A stretch of DNA of 64,000 nt from assembly GCA_003550325.1 (NCBI GenBank), contig QKWP01001989.1:24876-88875 (forward strand), given 5' to 3'. Shown here piece by piece: positions 23,110-32,759 of the stretch. Within the stretch, counting starts at the first letter, position 1. Each line of letters begins with the position of its first letter. The DNA is from Gigaspora rosea (lineage: Eukaryota; Glomeromycota; Glomeromycetes; Diversisporales; Gigasporaceae). Both the position numbers and the translations under genes were made by a program. The notes under the pieces are model-generated. The model did not search any database. It saw nothing but the letters and a program-made list of their open reading frames with translations, and was not told the origin of the DNA.

Positions 23110-24600
23110 GAAAAATTGGTCCAAATTACTCAAAAATCTGAGGTCGAACCTATACTGTTTTTGACCTATACTTATTCCTTGGAAGCCACTTCAACGAACG
23201 AAGAATGTTTAAAAAGATCTGAGAAACCTACTATTGGCCCTACTAATTCGAAGACATTAGTAATTATACCAAGACCTGTGACCAGTGTCAACGATAAGGC
23301 AAGAACAAAATAAAGGGCCCTTTATACCCAATACCTGTGACTGCTCTATTTTATCAAGTCATAATCGACATAGTGAGTCCATTACCAATTACTCTATGAA
23401 ACCACAGGTATTTTTTTCGTGGCTACAGATTATATGACAAAGTGGCCAGAAACACAGTCATTGAAGTAGCTGATGCTTTTCTATCTTATCTAGTAATTCT
23501 GCAAAAGCAATTGATCCAGTCTCAATACGAACGTTTCAATATTTAGCAAAGAAATCTAAATAATCTTCTATGTAGACTATTTTTATTTTAGTAGCTTCTA
23601 AATCCTTTTGGAGCTTATCTATTTTGTCTTGAAGTTTTTTCTTGTTTTGTTTATCTTTAGCTTTACTTTAACAGTAGCAGACTTCCTCTTTAACAACATC
23701 ATATGCCACCACAGGTGCCCAGAGATTCATATTCAGATAGAGGTTGACATTTTTTAAATCGCCTAGTGGACGAGTTGTTGGAGAAGTTTCAAATTTGAAA
23801 CCTGAAGTCTACTCTATACCACTCTCATACTAATGGGTTAGTTGAATGCTTTAACAAGACCTTGTGTAAAGCCATAGTCAAGTCAATAAAATATATTATC
23901 GAGTGAGACTTAGTAATTCCAGTGATACTATTTGTATACCATACTTCCAGGTATTCAGTTACAAAAATTTCGCTGTTTTACCTAATACATGTGACAGATC
24001 ATAATGAAATCCAGATTAAAATGAAATGATAGTATAAAATCTTGAAAACTAAATTTTTTAGGGTTAGGGGTTTAGGGTTAGAGTTAGTTTTAAAAAAAAT
24101 TATAATAAACAAGTATTAATGGGTTTTAGAAGGCTAGCAGGTTAAGTATAGAATGTAGATTTCATTTTAAATTATGATCTGTGACAATACATGGCTGGGA
24201 AGCTTGACAGCTAATACAACCAACAGGATTGGAAAAGTTAGAAACTATAATGGAAAGAACAGCAACCCTCTAGAACATTTACCCAGGGTTCAAGATGAAG
24301 CAGTTGCGTGAGTGCATAATGTTCAACAAAAGCAGAATGAAAAGTTTGCTACAAAAATCAGACCATATCCAGATTTATTCATTGGAGATAAAGTCCTGTT
24401 ATACAATGCTGCAAGTGACAGTCATAGGAGTGGGAAGCTAGACCTGAAGTGGAAAGGCCCCTATTACATGTATGTTAAGTTACCTAATGAGATATTCAAG
24501 TTATGCACGTTACGTTGAGAAGTTTTAGCAGCACTGATCAACTTGCGGCTACTGAAAAAGTATCACAATAGTCGAGCACCAAATCTGAACCAGATCGACT
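23110..24600 (+). pseudogene. Integrase (zinc-binding, core and C-terminal parts)
   Basis: The zinc-binding domain ends in TCDQCQR-like sequence near 23273-23300. The core follows with HPIPV-like text, a VIIDIVSPLPIT match to the first catalytic Asp region, and ATDYMTKWPET (about 23424-23460). After an insert (about 23505-23690) comes a CPxxIHSDRG-like second Asp region (about 23705-23740), then TNGLVECFNKTL (about 23832) with the Glu site, and VYHTSRYSVT. A 194-bp MITE at 23992-24185 interrupts FYLI-H-GWEA. The C-terminal domain is readable: PDLFIGDKVLLYNAAS, SGKLDLKWKGPYYMYVKLPN, LRLLKKYH (24369-24570). Several stops and frameshifts; it cannot be functional. Confidence 0.85.
23992..24185. 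mobile_element. 194-bp hAT-type MITE with telomere-like core
   Basis: Perfect 8-bp duplication AATACATG (23984-23991 and 24186-24193). Ends TGACAGATCATAAT and, in reverse complement, GTCACAGATCATAAT. The centre contains TTAGGGTTAGGGGTTTAGGG (24058-24077). Removing the element and one duplication copy rejoins the integrase frame exactly. Confidence 0.88.
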
Positions 24601-24751
24601 AAAACCTAAAAAAAATAAAAAAAAAACCCGCCACATTGAGAAATAGCAAAGAAAAAAGAAAGCAAAGAATAAAACATAGGAAGAAAAGAAACAGACAAAA
24701 AAAATAAATATGACCTAATCGAGGCCGGCAACTGATAAAAATTGACCCAAA

Positions 24752-25222
24752 ATGTCTATCACCTATGCAGAGTTACTCGATGACATCATCAACTTTGATC
24801 CCTCCTCTATTGCTCCTGTGACCCTACCATACTCCACCTCTGATGATTTACCTACGCGGATCCAATCGACCTATGCATGCATGAAGCAAGCCATGCGATT
24901 AAAGAATCAGATCCAGGTCTTAGGCTTTGGTTACTACCTGGGCATGCTCTACACCGCAGCTACCCCAGAGCAATTAATCTCCACCCAGCACCTTGCCTCG
25001 GTATACTACTACTCAATCTCAGTACGAGTTTTCAATATATTCAGCAAGTTCGGTGTAGAGCAGGCATACTGAACCAGGAAGATGAAGTTTGCAGACTTCA
25101 TCAAACTAAGCTCCGAGAACGTCAGGAAGCTGACTGACGATAGTTTGTGGAATTCACCCCCAAGTGGGGAGAAATGTGAAATTAGAAAAACGTGGCCTGA
25201 TGAAAGGCACGTGCCCTCATGA
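24752..25222 (+). CDS. 3' accessory ORF of the gypsy-type element, one stop
   Basis: An ATG at 24752 starts MSITYAELLDDIINFDPSSI; 106 codons are open to a TGA at 25070-25072. The same frame then continues (MKFADFIKLSSENVRKLTDD) to 25222. Composition is that of a soluble helical protein, with YYLGMLY and VYYYSISVRVFNIF near the middle. It lies between integrase and the polypurine tract, a position used for extra ORFs in retroelements. It is far less decayed than pol. I recall similar proteins repeated in glomeromycotan genomes but know no function. A working 106-residue protein is possible. Confidence 0.5.
25162..25174 (+). other. Polypurine tract
   Basis: AAGTGGGGAGAAA directly followed by TGTGAAATTAG, the expected PPT-LTR junction for a plus-strand element. 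Confidence 0.6.
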
Positions 25223-25660
25223 TTACAGGTACTTCTTAATATAGGTTTACCAGCCAGATACATTGGATATCACAGATCTGGCGAATATGCAGGATAAATC
25301 CGATCAGAAATATTAGGATGATCGAGATAAAATTAATGATCCAACTCATCATTATAATAGTGGGTAAATAGTTGATACAAGGGATATAGATAATAATAAT
25401 AATATATAGGATCCTGGAGGATAAAAATAGAATTTTTATTCATTATAAATAAAGGCTGTTTGGCCCTTTGGGAACGACATTCAATTCCCACTTTGCTTTA
25501 ATAACTTATATATAATATACCACATATATAAACGATTCAAAACTTGTCTTTATTAAAAATAATAAAAGTATATATAACCTGATACATAATAAATTCATAC
25601 ATATTCATTAATTGCTATACTACGCTTAAGTTTTACTATATAAACTGAAACTTTGCCTAA
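25175..25660 (+). repeat. Putative 3' LTR
   Basis: Begins TGTGAAATTAGAAAAACGTG after the polypurine tract and has a promoter-like TATAAATAAAGG at about 25445. The right boundary is uncertain; CTGAAACTTT at 25647 resembles the CGAAACTTTACA that ends the proposed 5' LTR. The two LTRs are otherwise not clearly alike, so they may belong to different elements. Confidence 0.45.
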
Positions 25661-26722
25661 CCACTTAGCCAAATCTAACATGCCTTTTTCAATCTAAACC
25701 AACCCTTTGAGATTTATCCGAAACTGACCTCGTGATTTATTGATAGACCCACCGATATTAGGGCTGTCACTGGTGTTATATTTGATGTAACTCGATAATA
25801 CACTTAGTGCGGCCCAGTATTAGTAATAATATTTAAAGAAGACTTTTCCTTGATTCAAGTTCTGTCTTGATGTCCGCACTATTTCTTCTTTTTTATTTTT
25901 TATTTTTTTTTTGTAAAGTGCATCTACTAATGCCTTTTCTTTTTCTAATACAACTCTTACTAGGTGATTCAAAGAGTCAACATGGCATTTTTGCAAAGTT
26001 CATCTTAAGGTGTTTTCCTTTTTTTTCAAGGGCTTTAGAAGTTAGAATGTGTTCAAGCAAGTGCATATGCAACAACATGGTGCTTTTTAGGTGTATCAAC
26101 CATGTGCCTCCTGTCAAGATCATTACCGAGGAAGGTCAAAAATGCTGTGGCACTCTCGAAGATGTATCTGAAGATACTTTCCTTTTTCAAATCCATGATT
26201 ATTACTGGCAGGACACGAGGAGTCAATGTATGCCTTTTTTTTCAAGAGATTTACATGCTATTCAAAATCTATTTGTTGCATCAACTGCTATATATATATG
26301 CCGTCTCGATAGCATCTATCACAACCTTATTCAAGATTGTTTCAGCCAAAGAAACCCACATTTGCTGATTTCGAATACAACTTAAACGCTTTTACCCATC
26401 TTTGGCAGATGTTGATGCTATAACTATAGTTATATCTAACACTCTATTGTCTGTTGAAATTACTATTTACCGACTTTAGATAACAATAAAATAGCTCTCT
26501 CTGTATAGTTCAAATATTGCATAAATGTTTTCTTTTCGTTTTTGCAGTCCCTATTCTCTACTACTTTGATAATAATGTCCTTTGACAATGGCATTTTTTT
26601 TTTTACTTTCAAGGCCTGTAGAGCCAAGGTATACACATTTATTTTTGGAGACTTTGAAATTCCTTTGTTGATAAGTAAAAAATGGCAGTGAAAAGAAAGA
26701 AAATGGCTTGTTCTTGCAACGT
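25661..26722. other. Unassigned region with one unrecognised open frame
   Basis: A plus-strand frame 25867-26385 (172 codons) begins with a hydrophobic stretch (ALFLLFYFLFFFCKVHLLMP) that comes from a T-rich tract, and has no recognisable domain. Similar TGCxTTTTTT-TTCAAG words recur at 25929, 26028, 26231 and 26591, so the region is more likely a decayed repeat than a gene. Confidence 0.25.
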
Positions 26723-26730
26723 AGCTGGAC

Positions 26731-27325
26731 TAGTGAATTGACCCGTCTAAAAAATCTTCACCCGGATCACCCAACGGGTGGACAATGTGCCATCTGGGGT
26801 GGAAACGGGTCAGTCCAAAAAAGGCACTACCCAGGTCACCCGACAGGTGACCCGTCGGGTCACCTGGGTCAATTAAAAAAAATCTCAGGTGGTTAGTGAT
26901 TTAACCCAGGTGGGTAACCTATAGTTGGTGATAGAATTAATTTTACAAATTAATACGGTTACAGCATTGCCATATTTTTTGCCGTAATTGCTGTGAGCCA
27001 TAAAGCGTAATGCCATAATGCTGTAAAGTCGTAATGCTACAATGCTGTAATGCCATAATGCTGTAATGCAGAAATACTATCTGCTATAATACTGTTTATT
27101 AAAATTCTGTACTACATTATGGTTTCCTTTAAATAATTTACTATTAATATTTTTCGAATTTGATTCTGTCGACTTCACAAATTTGCATTAATTTGTATCG
27201 GGTCTCTGCCGTGGGTGACCCGTGGGTTGACCCACCCGTTCTCATCCAGCCTGTTACAACTTGTCCTGGGTCACCCCACCCACCCGCGGGTGACCCAGGT
27301 GACACCCACCCGGGTCAAAACACTA
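26731..27325. mobile_element. 595-bp hAT-type MITE with GGGTCACC subterminal clusters
   Basis: TIRs TAGTGAATTGACCCG and TAGTGTTTTGACCCG; perfect 8-bp duplication AGCTGGAC (26723-26730, 27326-27333). GC-rich ends (26755-26880, 27195-27320) are packed with GGGTCACC/GGTGACCC and ACCCG words in both directions. The AT-rich centre has a degenerate ATGCTGTAATGCCATA array (about 26995-27085). Non-coding. Confidence 0.88.
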
Positions 27326-27333
27326 AGCTGGAC

Positions 27334-27740
27334 ACAATGTCGAGCAGAAAATTCAAAGAACAAAGAAAATCAATGCAGATCATCAGGTTACTCAAATACC
27401 ATTTCGTCATGAACAAGTCCAGTGGCTTGCTATCACATAGGAAGTCCAGTGACTCGCAATAATGTCCCGCCTTGTGACTCCGTTCACAAGCGGCAAATCA
27501 TTTGGTAACAGATGTGGTATAACTTGTATAATCAATTGTGCTTTTGGGTGACTTGGAAGAGTAATTTCAAACTGTATTATTAAAGTTTCCTCTTCGTCAT
27601 TTAAGTTAAAAGCAATATTCTTATAAGCCTTATATCTGTATAATAATTCTGCACTAATGACGATTTACCAGTGCACATTAATATGAATTTTTATAACTAT
27701 TTCGGATGTTATTAAATATTGCATAGGTAGTAGTGGGTTC
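27334..27740. other. Spacer, no gene seen
   Basis: Contains a small direct repeat (CAAGTCCAGTGGCTTGC and GGAAGTCCAGTGACTCGC near 27413-27458) and otherwise unremarkable sequence. Confidence 0.45.
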
Positions 27741-27744
27741 ATAT

Positions 27745-27985
27745 TATTTTTACTGACATTCTCTTCATAGACATAACATTCACTGACAATTATTCACCAC
27801 CGATAAGTTCATTTTACCGACAGTTAATTTCACCAAAGCTCATCTCACTGACAAGTTTTTTTATAAAGCACACTAACCTTAACCCTAATTCTAACCTGAT
27901 CCTAACGATAATAACCAGAATTACTTTGTCGATGAAATGAGATAAAATGAAATTGTTGGTGAAATGTGGTGTCTATGACGCCACC
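27745..27985. repeat. Inverted-repeat family copy 1 (TTCACNGACA words)
   Basis: Carries short TTCACTGACA / CCGACAG / TTTCACC words, a centre CTAACCTTAACCCTAATTCT (about 27874) and the stretch CCAGAATTACTTTGTC. The reverse complement of 28320-28440 follows the same order, so this and the next copy are head-to-head members of one repeat. Confidence 0.55.
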
Positions 27986-28204
27986 CAATAGTAGCATTCA
28001 TTCGGTAATGTTATCATGTTGAGAAGTGACAAAAATTTTAGTACGTACAAATTTGTATTTAATGTAACTCTATTCTATCATAATGACAATGGAAACACTA
28101 CTCTCAAAACAAATTCATATACGCATTCACTATTATCAGGAAGTTCTAACTGGTGTGATTTACGTTGTGCAGTAAGTTCTAAGCCTTAAACCTAAACCGT
28201 AAAC

Positions 28205-28500
28205 CAAACCGACTCTGATCATCTCACTAACAATCACTTCAAAAACACCCTATTTCACAGACAATTAATTTACAGAAAAGTTCATTTCATAGACAGATAA
28301 TGCTAGTATTAATTCACCGACAGCTCATTTCACAGACAAAGTAATTCTGGTCATTGTCTTTAAGGTTAGGTTTAGAATTAGAGTTTAAGATTAGTGCGGC
28401 TTATAAAAAAAGCTTTCTGCGAAATAAGCTGTCGATGAATTATACTGTCTACGAAATGAACTTGTCTGTAAATTTCTGTCTGTAAAATAAGCTTGTCGAT
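28205..28500. repeat. Inverted-repeat family copy 2
   Basis: Inverse of the copy at 27745-27985: it has TTTCACAGACAAAGTAATTC (about 28330), GGTTAGGTTTAGAATTAGAG, then GCTTATAAAAAAAGC, with TTCATTTCATAGACAG and TAAGCTTGTCGATGAAG words near its ends. The multiple terminal-type words suggest a foldback element with subterminal repeats. Confidence 0.55.
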
Positions 28501-28894
28501 GAAGATTGAAAAATACGGATCCGTCTAAACGGGGAATCGTTAAAACCAGGTGCATCACAAGATTTTCCGTTCCATGCAATCAACAAAACTCCAATTTTTT
28601 GGTTTGAATTAGTGATAAAGTAAAAAATATATATATATATAAAAAATACGAAAAATACAAGAAACAAGAAATGTCAGGGTTAATTTATTTATAAGGATCT
28701 TCTAAATTTATTCTGAATCTTAACTTTAATTGTTTAGATAATATCATGATGGCATCTGTTCCTTCTAAAATACAAATTAGCCGTCGTTCTGTAAGGTTTT
28801 ATACTTATATTCTTAATTTATTTTAACCAAAAATTTTTTGAAAAAACTAATGTATAAGTCGCTGGTGTATCTCACGTTGTTTACAATGCGTCCC

Positions 28895-29508
28895 TATAAG
28901 AAAAATGTACCGTATAGGCACGGGATGGAATCGGATAGGTACGGGTCATTTTGGCACGGGTCAAGGTCCGGATTTGTACGGGTATGACCCGAGTTGGTTC
29001 GGATTCAGTGGACTGTGTGGGACCGTGTGCCTGTGCCAATTGGACCGTAAATGGCTCGGGTTTTGCAGCAGTTTACTAGTCGACGGGTAATGAACGTAGA
29101 TTCACGTGCCACCGCGATAACAATATGGATTAACTATTAAAACATAAATTTACATAAGTAATTAATATAAGATGAACAAGCCAACTGCATATGAAGCAAA
29201 ATTTTGTAAGGAATTTTTTTTGTTAAGACACACAGGGAAGATTCATTAGTGAAATCATGAGATATCGCTCTTTTTTTTTAAAAAAAAAAAATCCTTTACT
29301 GATCTTTTGCTCTCCACGAAATGAGCCAACACGTGTGTAACGTACACATACGTGTCATCTGAACGTTCCATTTCATATCAGATATGACGTGATATTACGT
29401 GCCAGCCATTTTTACCGTGCCATTCCGTAAAACGTTCCTGTACGTGCCACAAGATCCGTGCCATTTCGAGCATTCCCGACACCAACCCGTACCACAACTT
29501 TTCTTATA
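28895..29508. mobile_element. 614-bp MITE-like element with ACGGG subterminal repeats
   Basis: Ends TATAAGAAAAATGTACC and, reverse complemented, TATAAGAAAAGTTGTGG. Ends are GC-rich with GGCACGGG/TACGGGT words on the left (28915-29085) and the reverse complements CCGTGCC/ACGTGCC on the right (29390-29490). The centre is AT-rich. No clear 8-bp duplication. Confidence 0.6.
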
Positions 29509-30299
29509 TGGCGTATAGGCGTTTTAAATTTTATTACATTTATTGACTAATTCTCGATGAATAATATAATTGAATTTTACGCAAAAAAATAATAATAATA
29601 ATAATAAAAAAAATAAAAATAAAAAAAAATAACACATGAAAATTTTCAAAATTTCAATTAAATATTGATTGTGCAAAAAGGTATTTTAAGTTACTCTGAT
29701 TTCATTTGGTTGTTTTTTTTAACCCTTTACCTTGCATTAATGGTCTGCGAATAATCATTTATCAATTAAAATTTTTACTACATTAATTTCTTCCTTTTTT
29801 ATATTGATATTAGTTTGCGTGTAATTATCATTGGATAATTGAAATATTGAAGTAGTGCATTTAATTTCTTATTAGTTTAATTTGTGAGAATAAAAATTAC
29901 ATATTAATTGAAGTATTCACGATAGTATTCAAAAGTGACTACAAAATAGTTACGTTAAAGCCAGGAATGGATGCACCGTTGAATATATATAAAGTGGTAA
30001 AGATGAAAAAATAAATGTAGCAACGTAGCACTACGTATATTTAATAACTAGGCTTATGATATTTATAAGTATCATATATCAATTTGTTTGTTTCTAAACA
30101 TATGTTATTGTGTTTATATTTAATTTATTCGATAAATAAATAAATTAAAACGATAATAGTTAGTCGCATACATTCATTTTCATTCTCTAAATAAATTATT
30201 TTTAATAACAGTTATTAGAAATTATAATAATAGTAAAGTACAAAATCACTTACATTATGAACCATTCATTAGCCTTTTTAAGTTTCTTATTACACCAAT
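29509..30299. other. AT-rich spacer, no gene seen
   Basis: Low-complexity AAT/AAAT runs near 29585-29630; nothing else recognised. Confidence 0.5.
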
Positions 30300-30800
30300 T
30301 CCATTTTGATAAATTGGCACAATATGAATTTTTTAAAAAAATTTTTTTTTTTGGAAAAAATGGATCGGCGAGTTATGCAAACCAAAAAATTAACTTTCGT
30401 AGACTTAGGCCACGCAAAGTTGATTTTTAATTTTGCATTAGGCCACGCAAAGTTAGCACAACCTCCGACCCAATTTTTCCAAAATTTTTTTTAATGCCAA
30501 TTATTCCATTTTTACCATTTAATTTTTCTCCTTTGACCTTAATTTTCCAGAATTACCCGATAGGTCTGATAAAAAAAAAAATTTCTGATTCCATGTTATG
30601 AAACCCGAAGAATTAACCTTGCGTGACCTTAGATATGAATATGAATTAATTTAGCCACGCAAAATTTTTTTTTTTTAAAAAAAAAATCCGACCCGCCGAC
30701 CGGAATTTTGAAACACCAGGTTATGCAAAACGAAAAATTAACTTTGCGTGTCCTTACATGGAAACTGAAAACTTGGGTCGGTCAGATTTTTTTTTAATTT
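30300..30800. repeat. Repeat cluster built on GCCACGCAAAGTT
   Basis: GGCCACGCAAAGTT occurs at 30410 and 30441, with variants GCCACGCAAAATT (30653) and the inverse AACTTTGCGTG (30740) and AACCTTGCGTG (30616). GTTATGCAAA(A/C)C leads into AAAAATTAACTTTCG or CG variants at 30371 and 30720. The cluster is flanked by poly-T/poly-A runs. It looks like an inverted, internally repeated non-coding element whose ends I could not fix. Confidence 0.45.
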
Positions 30801-30839
30801 ATTGTGAATTAATAGAATAATCACAATTCTGTATAAGAT

Positions 30840-30861
30840 GGGTGGCGCTTTCGCGCCACCC
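30840..30861. other. GC-rich perfect hairpin
   Basis: GGGTGGCGC, loop TTTC, GCGCCACCC: a 9-bp perfect stem in otherwise AT-rich DNA, about 280 bp downstream of the end of the decayed protease gene on the minus strand. Role unknown. Confidence 0.7.
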
Positions 30862-31138
30862 GTCGCATAGTGTACATAAAGAATCTATCCTAATAAAGAA
30901 ACAAATAAAAAAAATTTTGATTCGTCACAATAGTTAGAGTAATAATAAATTGCATTTATCGAATTTTTTTGCACGGCTTGAATATAGGATTGAATGGTGT
31001 CATTTTTCATTGAAAAAAGAATGCCATGATTGCAATCATATAATTATTAATTGATTTATCTCATTGAATTGAATTATATCTATCCAGAATGATGTGAATA
31101 TAATTATATTATGGCTTACAAGTAATAACATGAGAACA

Positions 31139-32044
31139 CTATGATAATTTTGATAATAACTCAAGAAAAATTTGTTCATCCCAAATAGGCGAAATAGACT
31201 CATTAGTCTTATTAGCATAAGCCTCAATGGAAGCATAAACATAACCTAAATGTTCATTTCTATTATATTGAAATATCAAAGGAGATCCACTTGTACCCGA
31301 ACCAAGATCAACATCGTCTATAAAATAATAATAATCATCTTTTTGTACATTGCCTTGCCACTCACAAAGATGTTTGCCATCTTTAGTACAATTCACCATA
31401 TCGCCTGACGCTGGGTAACCAAACACATTTGTTAGGGTATTATTTCCTATATCGAATCTCCAACCGAGAGCCCCTGTATAATCTTGTAATCTCGCATTTC
31501 CTTTATTTGGATCTGTAAATGCAAATTTTACCAAAGCATAATCTTATAAATAAGGATATACAAGGTGAGAATATGGTAATGCAAGATTTTCTATATTAAT
31601 AGTACCTAGCGGTCCCTCTTTTTGAATGTTATATCCGGGAGAAAATGATAGATCCTTCAGATCAAACGTTGTCCCATCATCTTTAGTAAGACAATGTGCA
31701 GCAGTGAGACCGATATTTCCATTTTTAGTATTAATTACACTGGCAGTGCAAAGAAGAGCTGAACCATTACCAAGGTTAGTAAGAAATCTTCCAATGGGAA
31801 AATTTAAATTTGGGTTCACTTAGCTTAAAACAGGTTCCACTACAATATTTCTAGAATATATTTTATGTTTACTTCTTTTTTCATTTTTTAAGTTTCTTTC
31901 ATGTTTAGTTTTAAATCTTGCTGTTTCTTTAATTCTCTCTGGGGCTCGAAAAGCATTTCTTTGAGAAATTACTGATGTATGACTAGTAATGACCATAATT
32001 GCAATTAATACAATTAATAAATAAAGTGAAAATTTTTTATTCAT
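31139..32044 (-). pseudogene. Secreted trypsin/V8-like serine protease with two in-frame TAA
   Basis: One minus-strand frame of 302 codons from ATG at 32044. It starts with a signal peptide (MNKKFSLYLLIVLIAIMVIT), then a basic propeptide-like segment (FKTKHERNLKNEKRSKHK). The catalytic triad is complete: His in GLTAAHC (about 31689), Asp in DYALVKF (about 31540), Ser in GSGTSGSPL (about 31290), which fits chymotrypsin-fold family S1 peptidases. TAA codons at 31820-31822 (after PVLS) and 31544-31546 (after YPYL) break it in three; both fit a CAA (Gln) ancestor. There are no frameshifts and no intron signals at these points. It is either a very young pseudogene or a gene with recoded or allelic stops. 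Secretion to the cell surface is inferred from the leader. Confidence 0.75.
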
Positions 32045-32304
32045 TTTTTATTAAAGCAAATGAATAGGAAAATTGGTAAAAGTGAAATGGTGAAAAAAAT
32101 GAAATTTCGTAATTTATATTAATTTTAATAAAATAAAAATAATGAGAATTTATTTTTTTCACTAATTTATGTTGTTCAATTAATTTCGTAAATATAAGAT
32201 TCCGACTATTTTTATGCATATTACTCTTAATTTACTTAGTTTGAGTAATAAAATATAGGAAGGTCTAGTGAATATAATTTATCGAGTAAGTGAATGAAAT
32301 GGAT

Positions 32305-32494
32305 TAGGGATGCATCATCCGGTCCGGTCCGGTCCCAGTCCTTTAATGTCACGTCATATCCTAATGCATAAGATCTTATTGGCCAAAAATGACGTACAAA
32401 CATCATATGATATACGTTACACCTGATCAAGAAATTTGATTGGGTGATACGAGTATCACAGCTGACCGGTCTTTTTCGGGACCATATGCATCTA
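32305..32494. mobile_element. 190-bp hAT-type MITE with GGTCC ends
   Basis: Perfect 8-bp duplication AAATGGAT (32297-32304, 32495-32502). Ends TAGGGATGCATC and, reverse complemented, TAGATGCAT, then GGTCCGGTCCGGTCCCAG inside the left end and GACCGG..CGGGACC inside the right. Lies about 260 bp upstream of the protease remnant. Confidence 0.82.
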
Positions 32495-32581
32495 AAATGG
32501 ATGGATAAATAAGTTAACAGATAAGCAATGTTATTATACAACAAATAAGTGTAGTAATAATACATGTCACATAATCATCAT

Positions 32582-32753
32582 GATGGTGAATTTGGATATA
32601 TTTATGTACGATTTTTAAAATTTTTTAGGGCCTTTTTTGTCTGCTTTCTTTTATGGTTGAGTTAGGATTTAGGGTTAGGGTTATTAATAAAAGAGTATAG
32701 GTGGATTTTAGTAGGGCTTATATTTTCAAATTAAGACCCCAAATTTCACCATC
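32582..32753. mobile_element. 172-bp MITE-like element with telomere-like core
   Basis: Ends GATGGTGAATTTGG and, reverse complemented, GATGGTGAAATTTGG. The middle has TTAGGATTTAGGGTTAGGG (about 32660). No clear target duplication, so the boundaries are provisional. Confidence 0.5.
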
Positions 32754-32759
32754 ATCCGA

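Larger units (their letters stand above)
17092..25660 (+). mobile_element. Decayed Ty3/gypsy-type LTR retrotransposon riddled with MITEs
   Basis: In plus orientation: PBS-like site (about 17094), Gag-like frame (17196-18720), RT end and RNase H (19961-20570), RNase H-integrase spacer (20570-20860 and 22110-22700), integrase (23110-24600), an accessory ORF (24752-25222), a polypurine tract (25162-25174) and a putative 3' LTR from 25175. Four small elements interrupt it (17890-18241, 21690-21839, 21884-22100, 23992-24185), plus unidentified inserts at 20870-21689 and about 23505-23690. RT followed by RNase H then integrase is the Ty3/gypsy order. Confidence 0.7.

Noticed and set aside
25867-26385. 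172-codon open frame with hydrophobic start
   Set aside because: Unrecognised; T-rich tract explains the hydrophobic stretch and the region shows repeated TTTTTTCAAG words. Mentioned only as unassigned.
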